Source of the DNA: Roseateles depolymerans
GTDB taxonomy: Bacteria > Pseudomonadota > Gammaproteobacteria > Burkholderiales > Burkholderiaceae_C
NCBI GenBank assembly: GCA_003241055.1
Contig: QFOD01000025.1
Location: 13,962 to 77,961 of the forward strand
Direction: 5' to 3'
DNA length: 64,000 nt
Made by a program: the position numbers and the translations under genes. The notes under the pieces are model-generated. The model saw nothing but the letters and a program-made list of their open reading frames with translations. It had not been told where the DNA came from and did no database searches. Of this stretch, positions 40,951-49,579 are shown piece after piece. Each line of letters starts with the position of its first letter. Positions within the stretch are counted from its first letter, which is position 1.

Positions 40951-42936
40951 ATGCCGGAGATGCAATTCCCGGGGGTGTTCATCGAAGAATGCGCACCGGC
41001 CGCAGCCAGGGTGCAGCGCGCCGACCTGAGTACCGCCGCCTTTGTCGGGCCTTGCCGTTGGGGGCCGGCGCGCGGCGTTCCCGAGTTGCTGACCAGCCTG
41101 CAGGACTTCGAGAACCTGTATGGCGATGACCAGCCCTTGAGCTGGGAGCAGGGTCTGGTGGTGCCCAACTACCTGTGGCACGCGGCGCGCTGCTTCTTTG
41201 CGGAGGGTGGACAGCGGCTGTATGTCAGTCGGGTGTTCCGGGCGCTTGCCGGCGCTCCAGCAGGCGAACCGTCCGCGCCCGCGGGCCTGCCACCCCATGC
41301 CGACGGGCATGCTCGCATCAGCGTCGGGGTGGCGAGGCAGCAGTTCCAGGCGGTGGCAAGGCATCCGGGGGCTGCGGGCAACCTGCAGCTGCGCATGGGC
41401 TTGCTGCTGGGCCCCGATCTGCTGGATCACCCTGGCGGCGGCGCACCGGCGGCCCTGCGGCCGGGGGCGCTCCAGGCCGGCGACGTCGTGTGGATGGAGA
41501 CGGCCGCGACGCGCCAGGCCCTGGCGGCGCGTGGCCCGGCGCCGCTGGGCCACGCGCGTGCGCTTGGCGACCTGCCGCTTTTCCAGGTGCAGCGAGACGC
41601 TGCCGGGGCCTGCGTGTTCGCAGGCGTCGGGGCCGGCGCGCTGACGTCGGCCGATCTGGGGCTGAATGCCGCCGCTGGCAATCGCCTCTGCGTGGTGAGC
41701 CTGACCGTGGAGACGCTGGGCGAGGACGGTCGCGGCCTGGGCCGGTGGAGCGGTTGCTCACTGGATCCGCTCCGCTTTGATGGGCCGTTCGTTCGCCTGG
41801 GGCGTGGACCCGAGGCCATGCCCGGCGCGCAGGTGGTGCTGCTGAACGACAGCCTGAGCACGGGCCTGGAGCTGCTGGCCGCACTGCTGGCGTCTGATGG
41901 CGGCCAGGGTCTCGTGCTCGCGGCGGCGGAGCTGGCCGAGGCGGGGCAGGACGAGATGCTGGCTTTGCGCCGCAGGCTCGAGCGCGGCGTGACGGTGTCT
42001 GCCCGGCTGCGCGGTGGCAACGATGGGCTGCTGCCCTTGCCCTCGGACTACGCCGGCGCGGCGCCGGCGCGGGGTGCCGTGCCCGACGCAGGCGCGGGGC
42101 TGCAGGCCCTGGTCTCGCTGGAGGATGTGGCCATCCTGGCGGCGCCCGGCGCGAGCGCGCGATCCTGTCGCCCGCCCCAGCAGGCACGCGAGATCGCCGT
42201 GCTGTTGCTGGCGAGTGCGGCGTCGCAACGCATGGCCCTGCTGGACCCGCCCGACGGTGCCAGCGTCAGCGGGCTGCTGGGCTGGCGCGCGGGCCTGGAC
42301 GACAGCCGTGCGGCGCTCTACCACCCCTGGGTCAGCGTGCTGGACCCGCGCACCGCCCGGCCGCTGAACCTGCCGCCCTCGGGCTTCGTGGCGGGCGTTT
42401 ATGCCCGGATGGAGCGCGAGCGCGGGGTATGGAAGGCGCCCGCCGGTGAGGCCCTGCGCCTGGCCTCGGGGCTGGAGTCGGCCCTGGGCGTGGCGCAGCA
42501 GGAGTTGCTCAATCCCGAGGGCATCAACCTGCTGCGCTTCATGGCCGGCCGCGGTTTTCTGGTGTGGGGTGCGCGCACGCTCAGCCGGGATCCGGCCTGG
42601 ATTTACGTCAGCGCGCGGCGCTACATCGACAGCCTGGAGCGGAGCCTGCGGGCCGGTTTGCGGTGGGTGGCCTTCGAGCCTCAGGGCGAGCCCATGTGGA
42701 GCGAGGTCCGTCGGCAGGTGCAGGACTACCTGCTCAGCGAATGGCGAGCCGGCGCCCTGCAGGGGCAGAAGGCCGAGCAGGCCTTCTTCCTGCGCTGCGA
42801 CCGCAGCAGCATGAGCCAGCGCGACATCGATGCCGGGCGCGTCGTCGTCATGCTGGGTGTGGCGTTGCTGCAGCCGGCGGAATTCCTGACGTTGAGGCTG
42901 AGTCTGCAGACCCTGCAGACCGCTCCCGGCGGCTGA
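40951..42936 (+). CDS. Stand-alone contractile tail sheath protein
   Basis: 661 residues with GGGAGGAGG before the ATG. The start FPGVFIEECAPAAARVQRAD, then STAAFVGPCRWGPARGVPEL and SLQDFENLYG is typical of phage/R-type tail sheath proteins. The C-terminus NPEGINLLRFMAGRGFLVWG, SARRYIDSLERSLRAGLRWV and FFLRCDRSSMSQRDIDAGRV with the final PAEFLTLRLSL matches the sheath C-domain. No tube, baseplate, spike or ATPase gene flanks it; neighbours are a channel gene and a GST. It could be an orphan of an extracellular contractile system encoded elsewhere. Confidence 0.85.
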   Translation: MPEMQFPGVFIEECAPAAARVQRADLSTAAFVGPCRWGPARGVPELLTSLQDFENLYGDDQPLSWEQGLVVPNYLWHAARCFFAEGGQRLYVSRVFRALAGAPAGEPSAPAGLPPHADGHARISVGVARQQFQAVARHPGAAGNLQLRMGLLLGPDLLDHPGGGAPAALRPGALQAGDVVWMETAATRQALAARGPAPLGHARALGDLPLFQVQRDAAGACVFAGVGAGALTSADLGLNAAAGNRLCVVSLTVETLGEDGRGLGRWSGCSLDPLRFDGPFVRLGRGPEAMPGAQVVLLNDSLSTGLELLAALLASDGGQGLVLAAAELAEAGQDEMLALRRRLERGVTVSARLRGGNDGLLPLPSDYAGAAPARGAVPDAGAGLQALVSLEDVAILAAPGASARSCRPPQQAREIAVLLLASAASQRMALLDPPDGASVSGLLGWRAGLDDSRAALYHPWVSVLDPRTARPLNLPPSGFVAGVYARMERERGVWKAPAGEALRLASGLESALGVAQQELLNPEGINLLRFMAGRGFLVWGARTLSRDPAWIYVSARRYIDSLERSLRAGLRWVAFEPQGEPMWSEVRRQVQDYLLSEWRAGALQGQKAEQAFFLRCDRSSMSQRDIDAGRVVVMLGVALLQPAEFLTLRLSLQTLQTAPGG

Positions 42937-42958
42937 GGGGGGCTGAGGGGCGCCGTGT

Positions 42959-43651
42959 TCAGCGCTGGGCGATCTGCCGCTCGCCGAACAGTGCCTCGCG
43001 CGCCCGGGCGTCGGTGAGCGGGCGTCGGGCGTGTTCCATCACCTCCAGCCCGCGCCTGACGGCCGGGCGGCCGGCGATCTCGTCGAACCAGCCCTTCAGG
43101 TGCGGATAGTCGGCCAGCTCCACCCCCTGGTTCTTCCAGGAGCGCAGCCACGGGAAGATGGCGACGTCGGCGATGGAATACTCGGTGCCACCCACGTAGG
43201 TGGCGTGTGCGAGGCGCCGGTTCAGCACGCCGTAGAGGCGGCGCGCCTCGTTGGTGTAGCGCTCGATGGCATAGGGCAGCTTCTCGGGCGCGTAGATCCG
43301 GAAGTGATGCGCCTGCCCCAGCATGGGCCCGACGCTGCCCATCTGGAACATCAGCCACTGCAGCACCTCGTACTTCTCGCGCACCCCCTGGGGCAGCAGG
43401 TGCCCGGTCTTGCCTGCCAGGTAGAGCAGGATGGCACCGCTCTCGAACAGGGAGATGGGCGTGCCGTCGGGCCCGTCGGGGTCGGTGATGGCGGGGATCT
43501 TGTTGTTGGGGCTGATGGCGAGGAAATCGGGTGCGAACTGCTGGCCGACACCGATGTCCACCGGGTGAATACGGTAGGGCAGGCCGCACTCTTCGAGCAT
43601 GATGTGGACCTTGTGCCCGTTGGGCGTGGGCCATGAATACACTCCGATCAT
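42959..43651 (-). CDS. Glutathione S-transferase family protein (YfcG/YghU-like)
   Basis: The ATG at 43651, with GGAGG seven bases upstream, gives 230 residues. The thioredoxin-like domain begins MIGVYSWPTPNGHKVHIMLE, with SPNNKIPAITDPDGPDG and FESGAILLYLA (glutathione site). The helical domain contains YSIADVAIFPWLRSW. This is the nu-class/YfcG pattern, enzymes with disulphide-bond reductase activity on glutathione disulphides. It converges on the sheath gene and is divergent from the 43704 gene. Confidence 0.9.
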   Translation of the reverse strand: MIGVYSWPTPNGHKVHIMLEECGLPYRIHPVDIGVGQQFAPDFLAISPNNKIPAITDPDGPDGTPISLFESGAILLYLAGKTGHLLPQGVREKYEVLQWLMFQMGSVGPMLGQAHHFRIYAPEKLPYAIERYTNEARRLYGVLNRRLAHATYVGGTEYSIADVAIFPWLRSWKNQGVELADYPHLKGWFDEIAGRPAVRRGLEVMEHARRPLTDARAREALFGERQIAQR

Positions 43652-43703
43652 TCGTGCCTCCATCAGCGGCGCGGTCCAGCAATCAGCCCGATTCTCACGA
43701 CTC

Positions 43704-44438
43704 ATGGTCGTAAAGCAAGTCAAGCACTGGCTCGTGACCCGAGCGAACGCCGCCCGCTGGCGGCCCATCCAGGACTGGGCGGAGGCCCGCCATGCCGAGT
43801 TCAGCCAGACCCGAGACGGTCAGGGCTTCCTGATCGAGCAGCCCAAGGCGCTGCCCGGGGCGCTGCGTATCGAATGGGGCCCCTCGCAGCGCGACTACAT
43901 GCCCGGCCCCGAGCTGCGCATGCGCTGCGAGCTGGGCCTGCATCAGGACATGCAGCTGATGGTGCTGTGCCGCGACCTGATGGAGTCGCTGGAGACGGCG
44001 GTCTTCGAGGCCTACACCGACACGCTGAAGACGCGGGTGGACACCGACACGCCCGAGGAGATGCGCTGGCTGGTGATGTTCCCGAAGTTCAACCACGCCG
44101 CCTCGCCGCTGCTGCGCCAGCGCTATGGGTTCGTGGGCGTGACCAAGGAGCTGACCGGCGCCTGGATCGATGGCGAGTTCGGCCAGACGCTGGTGCAGGC
44201 CAGCCAGGATCTGCTGCCCGAAGGCCATCCGTTCGTGCTGATGGCGCTGCGCGGCAACGTCTACCTGCGCACGACGCTGGACGAGCCTGACCAGGGCCGC
44301 ATCCAGGCCTTCGTGCGGCTGCTGGAAGCGGCAGCGCGGGATGCGCAGCGCATCAATGGCCGCTTGGCGGACGGCGGCGCCTGGCCGTCCACGGCGGCGG
44401 CGGCCTGGCAGTTCACCACGCGGCCGGGCGAGTCCTGA
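43704..44438 (+). CDS. Conserved hypothetical protein
   Basis: The ATG at 43704 (MVVKQVKHWLVTRANAARWR) gives 244 residues without signal peptide or membrane helix. Visible segments include WAEARHAEFSQTRDGQGFLI, IEWGPSQRDYMPGPELRMRC and DTPEEMRWLVMFPKFNHAAS. I recognise it only as a conserved protein of Burkholderiales without assigned function. It is divergent from the GST gene and convergent with the phosphotransferase gene. Confidence 0.7.
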   Translation: MVVKQVKHWLVTRANAARWRPIQDWAEARHAEFSQTRDGQGFLIEQPKALPGALRIEWGPSQRDYMPGPELRMRCELGLHQDMQLMVLCRDLMESLETAVFEAYTDTLKTRVDTDTPEEMRWLVMFPKFNHAASPLLRQRYGFVGVTKELTGAWIDGEFGQTLVQASQDLLPEGHPFVLMALRGNVYLRTTLDEPDQGRIQAFVRLLEAAARDAQRINGRLADGGAWPSTAAAAWQFTTRPGES

Positions 44439-44457
44439 CCCCGCCGGCCGCGGGGCG

Positions 44458-45537
44458 TCAGCCCTGCGCCTTCTGCGCGAAGCTCCAGGCCAGCCGCGAC
44501 AGCGGGCCGGCGCTGGCGGCTGCGTCGCGCGCCTGGCTGCTGGACGCGGTGCCGTCGACCACGCGCTTGGCGATGCCCTGCACGATGGCAGCGATGCGGA
44601 AGAGGTTGTAGGCGAGGTAGAAGTTCCAGTCGGCCATCACCGCATCCACGTCGGCGCGGCCGGTCCGCTCGCAGTAGCGCTGCACATAGCTGCGCTCCGA
44701 CGGAATGCCAAGCTCCACGAGGTCCTTGCCGGCCAGACCGCGGGCAACGCCGGACGCCTGGATGTGCCAGCTCATGCAGTGATAGCTGAAGTCGGCCAGC
44801 GGGTGGCCCAGCGTTGACAGCTCCCAGTCCAGCACGGCGATCACGCGCGGCTCGGTCGGATGGAACACCAGGTTGTCGAGCCGGTAGTCGCCATGCACGA
44901 TGGACACCTCGCGCTCATCGCGGGCCGAGGCCGGAATGTGCGCGGGCAGCCATTCGATGAGCGAGTCCATGGCCTCGTTGGGGCCGGTGACCGACGCGAG
45001 GTACTGCTTGCTCCAGCGTCCGATCTGGCGCTCGAAGTAGCTGCCGGGCTTGCCGTAGCCCCCCAGCCCCAGGGCCTGGAAGTCCACCTGATGCAGGGCC
45101 GCGATCACACGGTTCATCTCGTCGTAGTGGGCGGCGCGGTCCGCCTGGCTCATGCCGGGCAGGCTCTGGTCCCACAGCACGCGGCCCGACATGAAGCTCA
45201 TCACGTAGAACGCGCGGCCGATGATGCTCTCGTCTTCGCACAGGGCCAGCATCTGCGGCACCGGCACGGCCGTGCCGGCCAGCGCGCGCATGACCTGGAA
45301 CTCGCGCTCGATGGCATGGGCCGAGGGCAGCAGCTTGGCGGCGGGGCCGGGCTTGCTGCGCATTACGTACTGCGTTCCGGGCGTGGTCAGCAGGTAGGTG
45401 GGGTTGGACTGGCCGCCCTTGAACTGCTCCACACGCAGCGGCCCGTCGAAGCCTGGCACGTGGAGGCCCAGCCAGGCCTGCAGGGCCTCGGTGTCCAGGG
45501 GCTGGGTGAGGGGACGGGTGCCGGTGAATGCTTCCAT
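44458..45537 (-). CDS. Phosphotransferase (APH family, ACAD11-N-like)
   Basis: 359 residues with an aminoglycoside-phosphotransferase-type kinase fold: FKGGQSNPTYLL (nucleotide loop), YVMRSKPG, the catalytic loop VHGDYRLDNLVFHP and the metal motif VLDWELSTLGHPLADFSYH. This subfamily is homologous to the N-terminus of mammalian ACAD11 and is usually linked to acyl-CoA metabolism of hydroxylated fatty acids rather than to antibiotic resistance. No acyl-CoA dehydrogenase gene is adjacent here. Confidence 0.88.
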   Translation of the reverse strand: MEAFTGTRPLTQPLDTEALQAWLGLHVPGFDGPLRVEQFKGGQSNPTYLLTTPGTQYVMRSKPGPAAKLLPSAHAIEREFQVMRALAGTAVPVPQMLALCEDESIIGRAFYVMSFMSGRVLWDQSLPGMSQADRAAHYDEMNRVIAALHQVDFQALGLGGYGKPGSYFERQIGRWSKQYLASVTGPNEAMDSLIEWLPAHIPASARDEREVSIVHGDYRLDNLVFHPTEPRVIAVLDWELSTLGHPLADFSYHCMSWHIQASGVARGLAGKDLVELGIPSERSYVQRYCERTGRADVDAVMADWNFYLAYNLFRIAAIVQGIAKRVVDGTASSSQARDAAASAGPLSRLAWSFAQKAQG

Positions 45538-45652
45538 GGTCGCGCGCTGACGTTGGCGGTGTCGCGCCGGGGCGGCGCCGCCCCGATTCTGAGCCGCGCA
45601 AGGCCGGCGCGCTGTCCCCTCGGCGGCAGTCCGCCGCCAGGCGTGGCGGGCG

Positions 45653-46357
45653 TCAGCGCGAAGCGATGGCCAGCAGCCGGTCCTTGTTGAGCACCACCAG
45701 CCGGGTGGGCTCGACCCGCACCGCGCCTTCGCGCTCGAAGGACTTGAGCTCCTGGTTGACACGCTGGCGCGAGGCGCCGAGCAGCTGGGCCAGGTCTTCC
45801 TGTGCGAGCTGCAGGCCGATGCGGGTCTCCTCGCCCTCCTGCACACCATAGGAGCGCGCCAGCAGCAGCACCTGCTTGGCCAGGCGCGCGGACAGCGGCC
45901 GGGTGTTGAGGTCCTCGATCGCATCGAACATCAGGCGCAGGCGCCGGCAGTTCAGGCGCAGCAGGGCCTCGTACAGCTCGGAGTGGGCCTGCAGCAGTGC
46001 GCGGAAGTCGGCCTTGCGCACGCACAGCAGCGTCGTCTCGCCATGGGCATGGGCGTCGTGCGTGCGGGGCAGGCCGTCGAACAGCGCGATGTCGCCGAAC
46101 CAGGTGCCGGGCTCCACGTAGGTGAGGGAAATCTGCTTGCCGGTCAGTGAGACCGAGCTGACGCGCACGGCGCCCTTGGCGACGCCCACCCATTCCTCGG
46201 CGGGTTCGCCGCGGCAGGTGAGCAGGGCGCCATCGCCCAGGCGCCGGATGTAGGCGCGTTGCAGGATGTCGTGTCGCAGCGGCTCGGACAGCCTGGAGAA
46301 CCAGGGGCCGTGGTCGATCTGCTCGCGTTCGGTTGGGGTCAGGCTGAGGGTATTCAT
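45653..46357 (-). CDS. Crp/Fnr-family transcriptional regulator
   Basis: I take MNTLSLTPTE at 46357 (234 residues); an ATG at 46369 is an alternative and neither has a clear ribosome binding site. The N-terminal cyclic-nucleotide-binding fold (GDGALLTCRGEPAEEWVGVA, YVEPGTWFGDIALFDGLPRT) and the C-terminal winged HTH (LQLAQEDLAQLLGASRQRVN, then QELKSFEREGAVRVEPTRLV) are complete. No Fnr-type Cys cluster is seen. It is divergent from the FimV-like gene, 94 bases away. Confidence 0.9.
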   Translation of the reverse strand: MNTLSLTPTEREQIDHGPWFSRLSEPLRHDILQRAYIRRLGDGALLTCRGEPAEEWVGVAKGAVRVSSVSLTGKQISLTYVEPGTWFGDIALFDGLPRTHDAHAHGETTLLCVRKADFRALLQAHSELYEALLRLNCRRLRLMFDAIEDLNTRPLSARLAKQVLLLARSYGVQEGEETRIGLQLAQEDLAQLLGASRQRVNQELKSFEREGAVRVEPTRLVVLNKDRLLAIASR

Positions 46358-46451
46358 GGACGTCGTCATTGTGAGGGCTGTGCGCCCAGGGCTGCATGCT
46401 AGAGTGCCCGCGCTCATCCTCCCTCAACGCATCGTTCGACTCCCGACGTCA

Positions 46452-48257
46452 ATGCCCGAGATGGCCTTGCGCCCGAAGTTGTTGGGTGCCCTCTTTCCAC
46501 TGCTGCCCCTGGTGCTGGGACTGTCGCTTGACGACGCCCAGGCGCTCGGCCTTGGCCGCCCCCAGATCCTGTCGGTGCTGGGCCAGCCGCTGGATGCGAG
46601 CTTTCCGCTGATGCTGGCCGATGGCGAGCAGCTGCGCGAGAGCTGCCTGCGCGCCGAGGTGATGGCGGGTGATGCGCGGATGCCCGCCGGGCTGCTGCAG
46701 CTGCGCGTCGAGGGCGAGCCCGGCCAAATGCGGGTGAGGCTGCGCAGTCTTGTTCGCGTGGAGGAGCCGGCGTTGCGCGTGACGCTGGCGTTGGGCTGTC
46801 CGGTGCAGTTCACGCGCGAGTTCCATGCATTGGTGGATCCCGCCCCTGCGCCCGCGGTGGCGCCGGCCGTGCCGGTGGTGACTGCCGTGGTGCCGCCCGC
46901 CGCCGGGGACGAAGCGCGCCCATTGCGCAACGCCGACGCGTCCGGCAGCGCGCGCGTTCAGGCTGCCCCTCGCGCGCCGCTGATGGACGCCGCCTCGGTG
47001 CCGGCATTGCCGCCCAGCGCGGCGACCGCGTCCGCCGAGCGCACGCGTGCCCGGCCGGCCACCAGGCCGCGTCCGGCCGCGTCGAGCGGGCCACGCCTGC
47101 AGCTGGAGGTGCCCGAGGTGCTGGTCGGCGCAGCGCCGCGCCCGGCCGCCAGCGCGGCCGTCGAGCTGACGCCTGAGCTGGAGCAGACGCTCAGCCGCCT
47201 GGAGCAGACGGTGGCCGAACTGCGTGCGGAGCTGGAAGCCCGGCGTGCTGCCGCGGCCGGGGGCGCTGCATCCGCGCCGCAGGCGCCGCCTTCGGCCGCG
47301 CCGCGCGTGGTGCCGGCCGTGCCGACCGTGGCCGCGGCCTCTGCTAGCGGGTATCGAGACCCGATGACCTGGCTGATGACGCTGGCCTTGAGTCTTGTCG
47401 CCGGGGCCGCGGCTTTCTACGCCAGCCGTTGGGTGGATGCCCGACAGCGCCGGCAGCGCGAGATGTGGCGCACGCTGAGGGCGGCGCGAACCTCGCAGGC
47501 CAACGGCGTGGGCTTTGCACCCCCGGTGCTGGCCGATGCTGTACCCCTGCCGGACGAGGGCCAGCACACGGCGACCAGTCCGCAGCCACGGCCGATGCCG
47601 TGGGTGAGCGACCCGCTGGCCGTTCCACCGGACATCGCGCCCATGAGTCCGCCAGCGGGGGCCGTCGATCGAGGCGATCTGACGCAGCCGGCCTCGCTGC
47701 TCATGGCTGCGACGCCGGCGGCCGCAGCAACTTCGCTCGGCCGGGCGACGACAGCGCCGGCCCCCGCAGTCAGTGCCGATGAATGGCTGGACCTGCTGCA
47801 GCAGATCGACTTCCTGGAGCGCCTGGGGCAGCCTGAGTCGGTGGATGCATTGCTGGAATCCCGGCGTCAGCGTGCGGGCATGCTGCCCTACCTGCTGCAG
47901 TTCGAGCTGTATCAGCAGCGTGGCGACGCAGACGGCTTCGCGCGTCTGGCGGTGGCGTATGAACAGGCTTTCGACCGTACGGCGCCGGATTGGAGCCAGA
48001 GTCTGAGCCAGGGCCGAGCCCTGGACGCCTGCCCGAGCGTGATCGCTCACCTGCAGGTGGTGTGGGAGGACGCAGCGGCCGCGCTGGAGATGCTGGGGCG
48101 TCTGCTGACCCAGGGGTTCGGGCCTGGCGTGCCGGCGTTTGAGCTGCCGGCCTATCGCGATCTGCTGCTGCTGTATGCGGTGGCGCGGGATCGCTTCGAG
48201 ACCGGGCAGCGCGGTGAGGACGTGGACCTCATGCTGCCGCTGGACAGCCGGCTCTGA
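46452..48257 (+). CDS. FimV/TspA-like peptidoglycan-associated protein
   Basis: The ATG at 46452 gives 601 residues. A signal sequence is followed by the FimV N-terminal domain signature LGLGRPQILSVLGQPLDASF and CPVQFTREF. A long Ala/Pro-rich linker contains a short coiled coil (LEQTVAELRAELEARRA). One membrane helix follows (MTWLMTLALSLVAGAAAFYA near residues 304-323), then a cytoplasmic part with a helical EWLDLLQQIDFLERLGQPES region and a terminal DLMLPLDSRL. FimV proteins organise type IV pili and cell-pole signalling. The protein is shorter than typical FimV and has no visible LysM domain, so the family call is firmer than the function. Confidence 0.75.
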   Translation: MPEMALRPKLLGALFPLLPLVLGLSLDDAQALGLGRPQILSVLGQPLDASFPLMLADGEQLRESCLRAEVMAGDARMPAGLLQLRVEGEPGQMRVRLRSLVRVEEPALRVTLALGCPVQFTREFHALVDPAPAPAVAPAVPVVTAVVPPAAGDEARPLRNADASGSARVQAAPRAPLMDAASVPALPPSAATASAERTRARPATRPRPAASSGPRLQLEVPEVLVGAAPRPAASAAVELTPELEQTLSRLEQTVAELRAELEARRAAAAGGAASAPQAPPSAAPRVVPAVPTVAAASASGYRDPMTWLMTLALSLVAGAAAFYASRWVDARQRRQREMWRTLRAARTSQANGVGFAPPVLADAVPLPDEGQHTATSPQPRPMPWVSDPLAVPPDIAPMSPPAGAVDRGDLTQPASLLMAATPAAAATSLGRATTAPAPAVSADEWLDLLQQIDFLERLGQPESVDALLESRRQRAGMLPYLLQFELYQQRGDADGFARLAVAYEQAFDRTAPDWSQSLSQGRALDACPSVIAHLQVVWEDAAAALEMLGRLLTQGFGPGVPAFELPAYRDLLLLYAVARDRFETGQRGEDVDLMLPLDSRL

Positions 48258-48269
48258 GCCGGGCCGGGC

Positions 48270-49214
48270 TCAAAGCTCGAAATCGTCCGCCTCGCCGGTC
48301 ATGGCCTTCTCGATCAGCCGGCGGCTGAGTCGGTCCGACAGCAGTTCGGCAAAGCTGTAGACGTAGTTGCGCAGATAGGCGCCGCGCTTGAACGCAATGC
48401 GGGTCACGTTGCTGCCGAGCAGCGAGCCCAGCGGGCGCGCCACCAGGTCGCTGCCGGCCGGCTCCTCGCGCATGGCCATCTCGGCAACGATGCCCACCCC
48501 CATGCCCAGGCGGACATAGGTCTTGATGACATCGGAGTCGATGGCCTCGAGGACGACGTTGGGGGTCAGGTGTCGCGCGGCAAAGGCTTTGTCGATGCGG
48601 GTGCGCCCGGTGAAGCTGGGGTGGTAGGAGACCAGCGGTTCGGCGGCCAGCTGTTCCAGCCCGATACGCTCGGCACTGGCGAGTGGATGGTCGCGCGGCA
48701 CCACCATCACGTGCTGCCATTCGTAGCAGGGCAGGGTGACCAGTTCCGGGTACTGGCTCAGTGATTCGGTCGCCAGGCCCAGGTCGGCGCTTTCATCCAG
48801 CAGCATGCGGGCGACCTGGTCGGGGCTGCCCTGGTGCAGGCTGATGCGCAGCTGCGGCAACTGCTTGCGCAGTTGCGCGACTGGTGCAGGCAACACATAG
48901 CGAGCCTGGGTGTGAGTGGTGGCGATGGAGAAGGTGCCGCTGTCCTGGCGCGAATATTCCTCGCCGATGCGCTTGAGGTTGCCCACCTCGCGCAGGATGA
49001 TCTCGATGCAGGCCAGCACCTTCTGGCCGGGCTCGGTGATGCGGCGAAGCCGCTTGCCGTGACGCGAGAAGATGTCGACGCCCAGTTCCTCCTCCAGCTC
49101 CAGGATGGCCTTGGACACGCCGGGCTGCGAGGTGAACAGCGCCTTGGCCGTCTCGGTGAGGTTGAGGTTGCGGCGCGCCGCTTCCTGGACGAATCGGAAT
49201 TGATGCAGGTTCAT
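48270..49214 (-). CDS. cysB: CysB-type LysR-family regulator
   Basis: 314 residues with the LysR HTH (MNLHQFRFVQEAARRNLNLT, SQPGVSKAILELEEELGVDI) and the CysB effector domain (FSIATTHTQARYVLPAPVAQ, LRISLHQGSPDQVARMLLDE, GMGVGIVAEMAM). The sequence TTHTQARY is characteristic of CysB/Cbl, which sense O-acetylserine, thiosulphate or sulphate-related ligands and activate sulphur assimilation. It is the last gene of the lptF-lptG-cbiX-cysB run and overlaps cbiX by four bases. Confidence 0.92.
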   Translation of the reverse strand: MNLHQFRFVQEAARRNLNLTETAKALFTSQPGVSKAILELEEELGVDIFSRHGKRLRRITEPGQKVLACIEIILREVGNLKRIGEEYSRQDSGTFSIATTHTQARYVLPAPVAQLRKQLPQLRISLHQGSPDQVARMLLDESADLGLATESLSQYPELVTLPCYEWQHVMVVPRDHPLASAERIGLEQLAAEPLVSYHPSFTGRTRIDKAFAARHLTPNVVLEAIDSDVIKTYVRLGMGVGIVAEMAMREEPAGSDLVARPLGSLLGSNVTRIAFKRGAYLRNYVYSFAELLSDRLSRRLIEKAMTGEADDFEL

Positions 49215-49579
49215 GGCAGGACGGCGGCGCAGGCGTCGGCGATGGCGGCGAGCACGGCCTCGTGCTCGCCCAGGGGCGGGTGCAGCTTCCAGGTCACCGC
49301 GTCACCGTGACGCTGCTGCAGCGTCTCGAGCAGGGCCGGCACGTCGCGGCGTACATGGCCGCCGGTGCCCAGGAACAGCGGCAGGATGTGCACGCAGGTG
49401 CAGCCCGCCGCCACCAGTTGCTCGCCTGCCGTGGGCAGATCGGGGGCCATGAACTCCAGGTAGGCCAGCGTCAGTGGCACGCCCGGGCGTGCCTTGCTCA
49501 GCCGTGCCGCCACGGCCTCGAAGGGGCGGGCCCAGGCCGGGTCGCGCGCGCCGTGGGCGAAGAGCAGCAGGCCTTCCAT
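49211..49579 (-). CDS. cbiX: Single-domain CbiX/SirB-type sirohydrochlorin chelatase
   Basis: 122 residues of the short CbiX form: LLLFAHGARDPAWARPF with the first metal His (residue 9), then YLEFMAPDLPTAGEQLVAAG, and HILPLFLGTGGHVRRDVPAL with the second His. The protein inserts cobalt or, next to sulphur genes, more likely iron into sirohydrochlorin to make sirohaem for sulphite reductase. It shares one base with the lptG stop (TGATG) and four with the cysB start. Pairing with cysB suggests sulphur assimilation. Confidence 0.88.
   Translation of the reverse strand: MEGLLLFAHGARDPAWARPFEAVAARLSKARPGVPLTLAYLEFMAPDLPTAGEQLVAAGCTCVHILPLFLGTGGHVRRDVPALLETLQQRHGDAVTWKLHPPLGEHEAVLAAIADACAAVLP

Noticed and set aside
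40951..42936. Prophage
   Set aside because: Only a sheath gene is present; all neighbours are ordinary chromosomal genes and there is no integrase, capsid, portal or lysis gene.
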